Assembly: GCF_013385825.1 (NCBI RefSeq)
Contig: NZ_JACAPG010000009.1
Span: 1 to 55,020, forward strand
From: Pseudomonas reactans
GTDB taxonomy: Bacteria > Pseudomonadota > Gammaproteobacteria > Pseudomonadales > Pseudomonadaceae
DNA length: 55,020 nt
Reading direction: 5' to 3'
The notes beneath the pieces were generated by a model, which saw only the letters and a program-made list of their open reading frames with translations, was not told where the DNA came from and did not search any database. The position numbers and the translations under genes are program-made. Below, one piece after another: positions 9,016-16,647 of the stretch (its first letter is position 1; each line of letters opens with the position of its first letter).

Positions 9016-9711
9016 ATGACTGACTATGTATTCACACCTACGCAAACCCCGTCCCTGGCCGTGCAGGGCAGCGAAGCACGCTTCCCGCTGCGCCGGGTGT
9101 TCTGTGTGGGTCGCAACTACAGCGAACACGCTCGTGAGATGGGGCATGACCCGGACCGCGAGCCGCCATTCTTCTTCATGAAACCGGCGGATGCCGTGGT
9201 GCCGGCCGAAGGCGTGATCGCCTATCCGCCGCTGACCGCCGACCTGCACCACGAAGTGGAACTGGTGGTGGCCATCGGCAAGGGCGGGGTGGAGATCAGC
9301 CCGGAACAGGCGTTTTCCCACATCTGGGGGTATGGCGTCGGCATCGACCTGACCCGTCGCGACCTGCAAGCCCAGGCGAAGAAGCTGTCACGCCCGTGGG
9401 ATTGGGCCAAGGCTTTTGATGCGTCCGCACCGACGACTGCGCTGCAACCGGTGAGCGTGGTCGGGCATCCGTCCAGCGGCAAGATCTGGCTCAACGTGAA
9501 CGGTGAACAGCGCCAGGTGGGCGACCTGGCCGACCAGATCTGGTCCGTCAGTGAAGTGATCAGCCATGCCTCCAAATCCGTCGCACTGAAGGCCGGCGAC
9601 TTGATCTTCACCGGCACTCCGGTAGGCGTCGGCACCTTGCAACCAGGCGATGTCATCACCGCCGGCATCGACGGCATCGGCGAGTTGCGTTTCACCCTCG
9701 GCCAGGGTTGA
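9016..9711 (+). CDS. Fumarylacetoacetate hydrolase family protein
   Basis: This is 231 residues, the short single-domain FAH form. GRNY is at 33-36 and the metal-binding acids are E80 and E82 (HHEVELVV) and D111 (GIDLTRRD), with the FTGTPVGVG C-terminal loop. Members cleave C-C bonds in acylpyruvates such as fumarylpyruvate, or decarboxylate oxaloacetate. The substrate here is not determined. With the LysR gene, the AbrB-type permease and the AraC gene it looks like a small organic-acid uptake/catabolism set. Confidence 0.88.
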   Translation: MTDYVFTPTQTPSLAVQGSEARFPLRRVFCVGRNYSEHAREMGHDPDREPPFFFMKPADAVVPAEGVIAYPPLTADLHHEVELVVAIGKGGVEISPEQAFSHIWGYGVGIDLTRRDLQAQAKKLSRPWDWAKAFDASAPTTALQPVSVVGHPSSGKIWLNVNGEQRQVGDLADQIWSVSEVISHASKSVALKAGDLIFTGTPVGVGTLQPGDVITAGIDGIGELRFTLGQG

Positions 9712-9747
9712 GGTTACAGTGGTGCCCAGGCCGCCCGAGAGACCGTT

Positions 9748-10653
9748 ATGCCAGGCACCCGCGTCACCACTTACGGCATGGAACAACGCAGCGACCGCCC
9801 CGACTTCTACATCCGCGACAAACGCGGGCGAGCGGCGCTGACCAGCCCCCATCGCCATGAGTATTTCCAGATCCAGATCAACCTCGGTGGCGACACCGTG
9901 CAGCATATCGGCGGCGCGGTGCGGCCGTTTCCGCGCAAGGCGCTGGCATTTATCCTGCCTCACCGCCTGCATGTAATTCCCCATCCCGAAGAGGGCGAAT
10001 TCATGCTGATCAACTTCAGCCAGGCGTTTTTCCTGCCGCAGTTGACGTGCGATCCGCTGGACCTGGAAGACATTCCCATCGGCCAGGCGCCGGAGCTGTC
10101 GCCGTTTCGCTTCCAGGAGCAGTTGGACTTCATTCTCGAAGACGCGGCGTTCGAGCAGGTGCAAACCTGGCTTGCCCACATGCGCGAACTCGATGCCCAC
10201 CGCACCTTCGGCGCCCGCGAACGCCTCAAGGGCTACCTGTTTCAACTGATCGGCCTGGTCTGCGAACAGTACGCCGAGCCGTTGCAGGCCTTCGCTGCCA
10301 ACAATGCCACGCGGCGTGGACGCAAGGATGCATTGGCGCGGGTGCAGGGCTATATTCGCGAGCACCTGCATGAACCCACCCTCAACCTCACGGATGCAGC
10401 GGCGGCGGCGTTCCTGTCGCCCAACTACCTCACTCACCTGTTGCGCAAGGAAACCGGCAAACCCTTCTCGCAACTGGTGCTCGACCGCCGCATGCAGTTG
10501 GCGCGCACCTTGTTGCTCAACAGTGCGCAGATGATCGGCACGGTTGCGCACCGCTGCGGTTTTACCGACGAGGCGTATTTTTCCCGATGTTTCCGCAAGG
10601 CCCATGGCGTGGCACCGGGGCAATTCCGACGGCAACAGCGCGAGGCTCTGTAG
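9748..10653 (+). CDS. AraC-family transcriptional regulator with cupin sensor domain
   Basis: This 301-residue protein has an N-terminal cupin-like part (residues 25-110, with SPHRHEYFQIQ as the HxH-type start). The C-terminal AraC/XylS double HTH covers about 200-295 (LNLTDAAAAAFLSPNYLTHLLRKETGKPF, then IGTVAHRCGFTDEAYFSRCFRKAHGVAPGQFR). It starts 36 bp after the FAH gene on the same strand, so it is probably co-transcribed and may control that set. Confidence 0.9.
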   Translation: MPGTRVTTYGMEQRSDRPDFYIRDKRGRAALTSPHRHEYFQIQINLGGDTVQHIGGAVRPFPRKALAFILPHRLHVIPHPEEGEFMLINFSQAFFLPQLTCDPLDLEDIPIGQAPELSPFRFQEQLDFILEDAAFEQVQTWLAHMRELDAHRTFGARERLKGYLFQLIGLVCEQYAEPLQAFAANNATRRGRKDALARVQGYIREHLHEPTLNLTDAAAAAFLSPNYLTHLLRKETGKPFSQLVLDRRMQLARTLLLNSAQMIGTVAHRCGFTDEAYFSRCFRKAHGVAPGQFRRQQREAL

Positions 10654-10727
10654 GGCGTTTTACAAATCCACGACATTCAGTATGTTTCTATTTGCATACA
10701 ATTGCGCCCTCTACTAGGGAGGCCAGT

Positions 10728-11174
10728 ATGCAAACGCTAATCCGCGTGGCGACGCAGGACGATGTCGACACGCTCTTCGCCATTCGCACCTCGGTGGTGC
10801 AAAACCATTTGAGTGTCGAGCAAATGGCCGACCTGGGTATCACGCCGCAGGTGCTGGCCGACAGTATCCGCGCGGCGCCTTGCGTTTGGATCGCCGAGGT
10901 GGATGGCCAACCGGCCGCGTTTGCCATGGTCGATCAGGCCGAAGGCGAGGTGTTCGCGATGTTCGTGCGGCCGGCTTTCGAGAACCTCGGCCTGGGTCGT
11001 CGACTGATGGCCGTGGCCGAGGCTGCGCTGTTTGAACACCATGATCGGTTGTTCTTGATTACCGACGGCCGTGACGGAATCCGTGCCAACGGGTTTTATC
11101 AGCGGCTGGGGTGGAGCGTGGTCGGTCCAGTAGACGGCGATGACGTGCGTTACGAGAAGAGCAGGGCGCAATAA
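10728..11174 (+). CDS. GNAT-family N-acetyltransferase
   Basis: This is 148 residues from ATG 10728, which has AGGGAGG 5 bp upstream. The acetyl-CoA pyrophosphate loop is ENLGLGRRL at 85-93, flanked by the typical beta-4 (VFAMFVRP) and the C-terminal NGFYQRLGW. The acceptor is unknown. The stop is 4 bp before the next gene, so the two are probably one transcript. Confidence 0.88.
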   Translation: MQTLIRVATQDDVDTLFAIRTSVVQNHLSVEQMADLGITPQVLADSIRAAPCVWIAEVDGQPAAFAMVDQAEGEVFAMFVRPAFENLGLGRRLMAVAEAALFEHHDRLFLITDGRDGIRANGFYQRLGWSVVGPVDGDDVRYEKSRAQ

Positions 11175-11178
11175 CGTC

Positions 11179-11439
11179 ATGAGCCCACCCGAGCCGCCGT
11201 CTTCCAATAGCTTTCGCTACTTTGTGCTCGGCGTGCTCTGTGCTGCGGTGTTGCTGGGGTTCTATTTTGTGCGGCTCAACGCCGAGGTTGACCGCGAGCG
11301 GGAAGCCGCCAACCAACGCCTGGCGCTGTGCAGGCAGGTGGAAAGTGTAGGGCGCTCGGTACTGCCCAATAGCCTTGAAACCCAGGAAGCCTGCAAACAA
11401 TTGAATGAGCGTATATCCAAAAGTGTAACGCCGCTTTAA
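11179..11439 (+). CDS. Small single-pass membrane protein, hypothetical
   Basis: This is 86 residues. A proline-rich cytoplasmic start (MSPPEPPSSNS) leads into one membrane helix (YFVLGVLCAAVLLGFYFV, residues 12-29). The charged periplasmic tail contains two Cys (LALCRQ and EACKQ) that could pair. No family recognised. It begins 4 bp after the GNAT stop. Confidence 0.65.
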   Translation: MSPPEPPSSNSFRYFVLGVLCAAVLLGFYFVRLNAEVDREREAANQRLALCRQVESVGRSVLPNSLETQEACKQLNERISKSVTPL

Positions 11440-11550
11440 TCCAATAACCCTTTTTTATAAGTGGAAATAGTGTCGGTAGTTGCACCAAAAAGTGGCACTC
11501 ATAGACCGTGCTACCTTAAAAAATGTGTGGTTATTGAATGACTTACAGCG

Positions 11551-11577
11551 ATTTTAATCCGACGAAAGGATTAAAAT
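11551..11577. repeat. Perfect 10-bp inverted repeat in AT-rich intergenic DNA
   Basis: ATTTTAATCC, a 7-nt spacer, then GGATTAAAAT. It lies just upstream of the candidate sRNA promoter and could be an operator for it. No T-run follows, so it is not a terminator. Confidence 0.55.
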
Positions 11578-11581
11578 AATC

Positions 11582-11610
11582 TTGTTACAGGTTTTTACAA
11601 TCGTTACTAT
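11582..11610 (+). promoter_or_regulatory. Candidate sigma70 promoter of the putative sRNA
   Basis: TTGTTA (11582-11587), 17 bp, TACTAT (11605-11610). Each hexamer matches 4 of 6 consensus bases. No gene starts downstream on this strand. Confidence 0.4.
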
Positions 11611-11616
11611 AGCCGG

Positions 11617-11684
11617 GCGTTCACCTCCCACGGTTTATGCATTTTTAAATCCCAAGTTTCCATCAGCTACTTGGGATTTTTTTT
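11617..11684 (+). ncRNA. Putative small regulatory RNA (about 68 nt)
   Basis: A promoter-like pair is followed by a transcript with an unpaired C-rich stretch (CACCTCCCAC, 11622-11631) and an A/U-rich tract (ATTTTTAAA, 11641-11649). It ends in a perfect hairpin with eight T residues. C-rich seed, A/U tract and U-tailed terminator is the usual plan of Hfq-dependent sRNAs, and CCUCCC could pair with Shine-Dalgarno sequences. The next gene is on the opposite strand, so the transcript has no coding target downstream. I cannot match it to a named Pseudomonas sRNA. The hairpin could instead end the GNAT/membrane-protein transcript 200 bp upstream. Confidence 0.45.
11647..11684 (+). terminator. Rho-independent terminator
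   Basis: AAATCCCAAGT (11647-11657) pairs with ACTTGGGATTT (11669-11679), with a T8 run to 11684. The A-rich flank means it may also work for the minus-strand GGDEF gene that ends at 11706. Confidence 0.8.
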
Positions 11685-11705
11685 GCCTTTAATTTGACCT
11701 TCGCG

Positions 11706-12665
11706 TCAAACTTCATCGCCAGCGAACTCGGCGCGCATCCGCCCATTACGTTTGGCCTGATACAGCAACTTGTCGACCTCTTCGACAAATCCCAGCATCG
11801 GACTGTCGGGTTTCACGATGCGTGTACCGACGCCCAGGCTCAGGGTCAGCAGGTTCGACACCGCCGAAAAACCATGCTCGATCTGCTGCTGGCGGATCAG
11901 GTGCAAGCAACGCTGCGCCACTTGCCGGGCGGAATCCGCATCAGTTTCCGGCAGCAACCACACAAACTCTTCGCCGCCAATACGCGCAATGAAATCCCTC
12001 GGACGGTTGGCCGCCTGGGACAGGGTGTTCGCCACCTGACGCAGGCATTCATCGCCCTTGATATGGCCGTAGTGGTCGTTGTACTGCTTGAAAAAATCGA
12101 TATCCAGAATGATCAGCGACAGGGGCAATTGGCTACGCTGGGCGCTGGCCCATTCACGCTCCAGCACCGTGTCAAACATACGCCGGTTGGCGATGCCGGT
12201 CAGGCCGTCCTGGTAGGAATATTCCTCAAGTTGTTTTTGCAGGCGCACCAGGTGCTCTTCGGTCTTCTTGCGCTCACTGATATCGAACATGAACCCGATC
12301 AGCGCCTCGACCTCGCCGTCCTTGCGCACCACGTGCACCACATCGCGAATCCACACGTAGTCGCCGTTCACGGTCAGCGCGCGGTAGTCCGCTTCGTGGT
12401 CCACCCCGGCGCGCGATTGCGACACGCAGAAATTCACCACGTATTCACGATCATCCGGGTGCATGCGCTCCACCCAGTCGTCCACGCTCACCCAACTCTG
12501 CGGGGTCCAACCCAGCAAGGTCTCGATCTGCGGGCCGATGTAGCTGAAGGTCATGCTCTGCCAATCAATGCGCCAAGGGATGGCCTTGGTCGACTCCAGC
12601 AAGGTCTTGTATACATCGCTGTCGGGTTGGCTCGGAGGGTCGATGCTCATAGGGGTTTGGCTCAA
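11706..12665 (-). CDS. PAS-GGDEF diguanylate cyclase
   Basis: This is 319 residues with no membrane helix. A PAS_3/PAC sensor module covers 25-135 (WRIDWQSMTFSYIGPQIETLLGW to GFMFDISERKK). The GGDEF domain covers about 150-315, with active-site GGEEF at 230-234. The RxxD inhibitory site (RPRD, 221-224) is at the correct five-residue spacing. It should make cyclic di-GMP with product feedback, gated by an unknown PAS signal. It is monocistronic. Confidence 0.9.
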   Translation of the reverse strand: MSQTPMSIDPPSQPDSDVYKTLLESTKAIPWRIDWQSMTFSYIGPQIETLLGWTPQSWVSVDDWVERMHPDDREYVVNFCVSQSRAGVDHEADYRALTVNGDYVWIRDVVHVVRKDGEVEALIGFMFDISERKKTEEHLVRLQKQLEEYSYQDGLTGIANRRMFDTVLEREWASAQRSQLPLSLIILDIDFFKQYNDHYGHIKGDECLRQVANTLSQAANRPRDFIARIGGEEFVWLLPETDADSARQVAQRCLHLIRQQQIEHGFSAVSNLLTLSLGVGTRIVKPDSPMLGFVEEVDKLLYQAKRNGRMRAEFAGDEV

Positions 12666-12897
12666 GATGATGGCGAAAAGCCAAGAGCGTCTTGTGATCG
12701 ACGCATTGAGTCAAGCCCTCGCCGGAGCAGCAGACGAGAGGTCGAAACGCGGGTTTTCTGGCGTCAGTGATTCGGCGTTTTCGGGGCGAAATGAGGCATG
12801 GCTAACACTTTTGCATTAATGCTTCCATGGCCTGTAGAACCTCATCTACTCTGTCTCCATCACAACACCTCGTGAGGCCCAGGGATGGGAACTTGTC

Positions 12898-13146
12898 ATG
12901 ATTTCAATCGTTGAATTCAACCGCATCATGGCCTCGGGCTTCCTGCCGCTGGCATGCGATTGCACCTTGAACAGCGACGGCTCGTTGCGTATCAATATCT
13001 TCGAGCCCGTGTCCGGCCGGGTCGACCTGCTGCTGACCGGGGTGTCCCCCGAAGGTTTGGACAGCATCCGTTCCATCTCAAACCTGATTGGCGAGTTGCG
13101 CACCGAAATCAAGGCCGGGCGCCGGGGTTTTGCGGCAGTCGGCTAG
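12898..13146 (+). CDS. DUF1652 domain-containing protein
   Basis: This 82-residue protein fits the Pseudomonas DUF1652 family (MISIVEFNRIMASGFLPLACDCTLN..DGSLRINIFEP..GRVDLLLTGV). Function unknown. There is no signal peptide. It overlaps the end of the convergent lipoprotein gene by 4 bp. The 232 bp upstream hold no other gene that I can see. Confidence 0.85.
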   Translation: MISIVEFNRIMASGFLPLACDCTLNSDGSLRINIFEPVSGRVDLLLTGVSPEGLDSIRSISNLIGELRTEIKAGRRGFAAVG

Positions 13147-13283
13147 CCGTTGACGCTGTGGGTCGGCGTATCGAGCGCGCCGTAATAGCGCCAGCAGCAA
13201 TGGCGGTGTTCCGGCACGATCACGCAGCCGCTGAGGCTGGCGATCAGCAGTGCGGCAACCAGCATATAAAGTCGGCGGGACAT
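13143..13283 (-). CDS. Very small lipoprotein
   Basis: This is 46 residues from ATG 13283, which has AGAGGAA just upstream. MSRRLYMLVAALLIASLSGC is a lipoprotein signal peptide with lipobox LSGC at 17-20. The mature lipopeptide is about 27 residues with a Cys pair (HCCW). No family recognised. It shares an inverted promoter-region motif with the divergent WXXGXW gene. Confidence 0.6.
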   Translation of the reverse strand: MSRRLYMLVAALLIASLSGCVIVPEHRHCCWRYYGALDTPTHSVNG

Positions 13284-13336
13284 GGTGTTTCCTCTTGGGT
13301 TGATCAGCGTTAATCCTTCAACGTTGCCACCTGCGT

Positions 13337-13432
13337 AAATCCGTCGCGAAGCTTGCAAACCTTTCATCAAGTGCCTTCATCCCCTGGGCAATACTGCCTG
13401 CGACAATAATCTGCGCGTCCTGCGACGGATTT
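13337..13432. promoter_or_regulatory. Divergent region with an 11-mer present on both strands
   Basis: GCGACGGATTT occurs at 13422-13432 on the plus strand, 64 bp before the WXXGXW gene. It occurs again as its complement at 13337-13347, 53 bp before the small lipoprotein gene. Similar distance to each start suggests a shared promoter or regulator element. Confidence 0.45.
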
Positions 13433-13496
13433 TTCGACACGCCCCGTTCAACCCATCAGCAACCGGCACTTTCGCCCGTTGCATGAAGGAGTTGCC

Positions 13497-13808
13497 ATGA
13501 GACCCCTGGCCACATTGCGCTTTGCCTTGCTTGCTCCGCTGGCCCTTGCCGCGTTTGTCAGCACCCCGGTGTTTGCCCAGACCGAAATCATCATCCGCCA
13601 GGCGCCGCCACCGGAGCGTGTGGAAATGGTCCCCGTGGAGCGGCCAGGTTACGCCTGGGACCGTGGCCACTGGCGCTGGGAAGGGCGCGGCTATGGCTGG
13701 GTGCCAGGCCACTGGCAGCCGGTGATGCGCAATGCGCGGTGGGAGCCCGGCCATTGGGAAGCCCACGGTCCCAACTGGTATTGGCGCGAAGGGTATTGGA
13801 ACCGCTGA
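13497..13808 (+). CDS. Secreted WXXGXW-repeat (YXWGXXXHW) protein
   Basis: This is 103 residues from ATG 13497 (AGGAG just upstream). It has a signal peptide ending in VFA-Q near residue 28. The mature part has tandem aromatic repeats of the type W-x-x-G-H-W (YAWDRGHWRW, YGWVPGHWQP, ARWEPGHWEA, YWREGYW). These BcpO-related repeat proteins are periplasmic or outer-membrane associated and of unknown function. The gene heads the ECF sigma operon (15-bp gap), which suggests it belongs to that envelope or metal-stress regulon. Confidence 0.82.
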   Translation: MRPLATLRFALLAPLALAAFVSTPVFAQTEIIIRQAPPPERVEMVPVERPGYAWDRGHWRWEGRGYGWVPGHWQPVMRNARWEPGHWEAHGPNWYWREGYWNR

Positions 13809-13823
13809 CCGAGAATTGCCCGA

Positions 13824-14402
13824 TTGAAAGACTCTGATCCGGACGTTGAACTGCTCGCACGCATCGGCAACAACGAACCTGCGGCCGTCAACGAAATGGT
13901 GACGCGCAAACTGCCGCGTCTGCTGGCACTCGCCAGTCGGATCCTGGGGGATGCCGACGAAGCCAAGGACGTGGCCCAGGAAAGCTTCCTGCGCATCTGG
14001 CGCCAGGCGGCCCGTTGGCGCAGTGGCGAGGCGCGTTTCGACACCTGGCTGCATCGGGTGGTGCTCAACCTGTGCCATGACCGCTTGCGTCGGCGCAGGG
14101 AACGTCCTTTGAACGAGGAGGAGGCGCTGGAGCTGGCGGACAGCGCACCGCCTCTGGATGAACAATTGGAAAGCGCCGACCGCAACGCGCGCATGGCCGC
14201 CGCGTTGGCCGCTTTGCCCGCGCGTCAGCGCGAGGCGATTGTGTTGCAGTACTACCAGGAGCTGTCGAACATCGACGCCGCGGCCCTGATGAATATCAGC
14301 GTCGAGGCACTGGAGAGCCTGCTGTCGCGGGCCCGCCGCCAGTTGCGCAGCCAACTTGCCGATACACCCGGGCTTGCCCGCCCAGGAAGGGGAACATCAT
14401 GA
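13824..14402 (+). CDS. ECF-type RNA polymerase sigma factor
   Basis: This is 192 residues with a TTG start. Region 2 has DEAKDVAQESFLRIWRQAARW and FDTWLHRVVLNLCHDRLRRRRE. Region 4 has LPARQREAIVLQYYQELSNIDAAALMNISVEALESLLSRARRQLR. It is followed, with a 4-bp overlap, by a membrane protein and then a CnrX-like periplasmic sensor. That is the same order of parts as metal- or envelope-responsive ECF systems. It is not next to a FecR, so it is not an iron-starvation sigma factor. Confidence 0.9.
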   Translation: MKDSDPDVELLARIGNNEPAAVNEMVTRKLPRLLALASRILGDADEAKDVAQESFLRIWRQAARWRSGEARFDTWLHRVVLNLCHDRLRRRRERPLNEEEALELADSAPPLDEQLESADRNARMAAALAALPARQREAIVLQYYQELSNIDAAALMNISVEALESLLSRARRQLRSQLADTPGLARPGRGTS

Positions 14403-14830
14403 CACTCGAACGATTTGCTTATCTGGCCGACGCCTATGGCGCCAACCTACAGCGTTGGCCCTTGGCTGAACGCGGGGCGGCTCAGGCGCTGCTCGACGGC
14501 GGTAATGTCAGTGCCCGTGAAGTGTTGGATCAGGCCAGTTGGCTCGACGCCCAGCTGGACAGCCATCAACTGGCATTCACCGACCCGGCGCTGGCCCGGC
14601 AGATCCGCCTGTCAGCGCCGCGCCGGATGTCGTTCTGGTCGCGCTATGCCGCTTGGCTGTCACCGGCGGGACTGGTGGGCGTGGGCATTGCGGGGGTTGT
14701 CACCGGCATGCTGGTGGCGTCCATGAGCGTGCCGCTGCCGATGGTGTCCGCCGAGGTATTGCCCAGTGTGTTTGACCAGGGCGATGCGCAAGTCATCTTT
14801 ACCGTCAATGCCGAGGAATCCGAGCAATGA
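14399..14830 (+). CDS. Probable membrane anti-sigma factor
   Basis: This is 143 residues. A soluble N-terminal part of about 80 residues is followed by one membrane helix at about 87-110 (LSPAGLVGVGIAGVVTGMLVA) and a short periplasmic tail. Overlapping ATGA junctions join it to the sigma gene before and the sensor gene after, implying coupled translation. The anti-sigma role is inferred from topology and position. Sequence alone shows no classical zinc-binding anti-sigma motif. Confidence 0.65.
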   Translation: MTLERFAYLADAYGANLQRWPLAERGAAQALLDGGNVSAREVLDQASWLDAQLDSHQLAFTDPALARQIRLSAPRRMSFWSRYAAWLSPAGLVGVGIAGVVTGMLVASMSVPLPMVSAEVLPSVFDQGDAQVIFTVNAEESEQ

Positions 14831-15315
14831 GTACCCAATCCCTTAAACCGTGGTTGCTGGTCTCGGTGTTGCTCAATGTGTTTTTGATGGGCGGGGTGGG
14901 CGGGGCGGTTTACCACTGGATGGCCAGTGCCAAGCCTGTTGAGGCGGTGGTCAACCAGCATGGGTTGCGGCAGGCGATGGTCAAGTTGCCGCCGGAGCGG
15001 CGACGGGAACTGCGCCAGTTGTTGCGTCATAACCGCGCCGATAGCCAGCCGTTGGTGATGGCCGGGCGGGAGGCGCGGTTGGGGGTGATCAAGCAGTTGG
15101 AGGCACCGACGCTGGACCGGGATGTGCTGGTCACCGAATTGGCCAAGGCTCGCGAGGCGGATATGGCGCTTCGTGCCTTGGTGGACACCACGTTGGCGCA
15201 GTTTGCCAGCACCTTGCCCCAGGTCGATCGGCAAAAACTGGTCGAGGCGTTGTACCTGCGCGGGCAGGGCAAACCTAAGGAAAAACTCAAGGCGCCGGTA
15301 GCGGACTCAAGATAG
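14827..15315 (+). CDS. Periplasmic sensor protein (heavy-metal sensor/CpxP-like)
   Basis: This is 162 residues. One N-terminal membrane anchor (PWLLVSVLLNVFLMGGVGGAVYHWM, 9-33) leads into a helical periplasmic domain with the LPPERRRELRQLLRHNR motif of CnrX/NccX- and Spy/CpxP-type proteins. It lacks the His/Met-rich metal-binding patches of true CnrX, so the signal may be envelope stress rather than a metal. It is the last gene of the sigma operon. Confidence 0.72.
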   Translation: MSTQSLKPWLLVSVLLNVFLMGGVGGAVYHWMASAKPVEAVVNQHGLRQAMVKLPPERRRELRQLLRHNRADSQPLVMAGREARLGVIKQLEAPTLDRDVLVTELAKAREADMALRALVDTTLAQFASTLPQVDRQKLVEALYLRGQGKPKEKLKAPVADSR

Positions 15316-15320
15316 CGGGC

Positions 15321-15349
15321 AAAAAAAATCCCGCCGGGAAGGGCGGGAT
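15321..15349 (-). terminator. Rho-independent terminator of the SCP2 gene
   Basis: ATCCCGCC (15328-15335) pairs with GGCGGGAT (15342-15349), and on the minus strand T8 follows (15328-15321). It also lies 6 bp past the convergent sensor gene. Confidence 0.8.
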
Positions 15350-15372
15350 CGGGATTCAGGGTTGCCCGTGAA

Positions 15373-15687
15373 TCAAGCCGGGAACAGCTCGCTCAGCTTC
15401 ATCGCCAGCATCATGTCGCCTTCGGTGCGCAGTTTGCCGCCCATGAAGGCTTGCATGCCGTCGGTTTCGCCGCTGACGATGCCTTTCATGGTTTCAGCGT
15501 CCATCACCAGGGTGACCTGGGCGTCTGGGTTTTCGCCTTCCAGCAGTTCGCAGGTGTTGTTTTTCACCACCAGCGAGAAGTTCTGGGTGTCGTCGATACG
15601 GAAACCGAACACCAGGTCCAGGCCGTCGGCAGCGGCTGGGTTGAATTTGGCTTTCATTGCTTCTACAGCTTTGGCTACGTCAGTCAT
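15373..15687 (-). CDS. SCP2 sterol-binding domain protein
   Basis: This 104-residue stand-alone SCP2 domain starts MTDVAKAVEAMKAKFNPAAADGLDLVFGF, with the DAQVTLVMDAETMKGIVSGETDGMQAFMGGKLRTEGDMMLAMKL core. Such proteins bind acyl-CoA or other lipids in the cytoplasm. It lies downstream of, and is probably co-transcribed with, the histidine phosphatase gene. Confidence 0.9.
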   Translation of the reverse strand: MTDVAKAVEAMKAKFNPAAADGLDLVFGFRIDDTQNFSLVVKNNTCELLEGENPDAQVTLVMDAETMKGIVSGETDGMQAFMGGKLRTEGDMMLAMKLSELFPA

Positions 15688-15743
15688 GGTTTCGATCCTT
15701 TAGGGTGGAGTCCAGTGACCTTGGGGTCACGGTTGGCCGCAGT

Positions 15744-16454
15744 TCATCGGAACGTGATGAGCTGCGGCGCCTTCAACAGTTGCAAGTGGGTATGACTGTT
15801 GAAGGAAGCCAGTGCCACCTCGCGACCGCGGAATTTCAGCTGGTTGAGCGAGGTGTTAACAATTTGCCAGTTCAGTTCGAAGGCCTGGGCTGCGGGCATC
15901 CGGGTAATCAGGTGGAGCAGGGCGGTGATGGTGCCGCCCGAGGTGAACACCGCAATTTTCTGCGTGTTGTCCGCCGCTTCAAGAATGCGTTGCAAGCCGC
16001 CCTGGACACGCTCCACAAAGCCCAGCCAGCTCTCCAGCCCCGGTGGATCATAGGTGCCGGCCAGCCAGCGCTCGATGATCAGGGCGAAGATGCGCTGGAA
16101 TTCGCTGCGGTTCTGCGCGGCATTGCGCAGGATCTCCAGGGCTTCGGGTTCGGTGGTGAGCAGATCGGGGAGCAGGGCGCGAATGATCGCGTCGGCATCG
16201 AATTCGTTGAAGGCGCTGTCGATTTCCAGCGCCGGCACCGGCAGGCCCAGGGCATTGTACTGATCGAACGCGGCGGTGGCGGTGTGCTGCTGGCGGCGCA
16301 GGTCGCCGGCCACACAGCGGTCGAACACCAGGCCCATGTCGGCCAAGTGGCGGCCGAGCACCTGTGCCTGTTCCACGCCGACGGGCGACAGGACGTCATA
16401 GTCGTCTGCACCGAAGGAGGCCTGGCCATGTCGAATCAGATAGATGCTGCCCAC
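15744..16454 (-). CDS. Histidine phosphatase family protein (phosphoglycerate-mutase-like)
   Basis: This 236-residue protein has the catalytic RHG motif at residues 8-10 (YLIRHGQASFG) and the second conserved block FTSGGTITALLHLI. It is a cytoplasmic phosphatase of the cofactor-independent branch with unknown substrate. SCP2 follows 56 bp later. The 193-bp gap upstream is divergent from sohB and shows no further gene. Confidence 0.87.
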   Translation of the reverse strand: MGSIYLIRHGQASFGADDYDVLSPVGVEQAQVLGRHLADMGLVFDRCVAGDLRRQQHTATAAFDQYNALGLPVPALEIDSAFNEFDADAIIRALLPDLLTTEPEALEILRNAAQNRSEFQRIFALIIERWLAGTYDPPGLESWLGFVERVQGGLQRILEAADNTQKIAVFTSGGTITALLHLITRMPAAQAFELNWQIVNTSLNQLKFRGREVALASFNSHTHLQLLKAPQLITFR

Positions 16455-16647
16455 GTCCGTTTTCCCGGTACGTTGAAAGTCTGGCGAGGTTATGAGGATG
16501 CCTGCGAGCTGTCAATGAAAAAACATACGCTTGTTTTAAAAGCGCGTTGGAGGGCGCCTGGTGGCGGTTTGAGCACTGGCTCCCGGCAAGCCCCGTCGGT
16601 ATGCTTGGGCAATCCGCGCCTGGCGCACTGCATTTGTAAGGAGAACC

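Noticed and set aside
11647..11684. Hairpin as only the terminator of the minus-strand GGDEF gene
   Set aside because: The T8 run follows the stem on the plus strand; on the minus strand the stem is followed by TTTAAAAAT, a poorer tract. It may still act weakly in that direction.
13824..14402. ECF sigma factor as partner of the STN-containing receptor at 1245
   Set aside because: It is 10 kb away, lacks a FecR gene and sits in its own operon with a CnrX/CpxP-like sensor.
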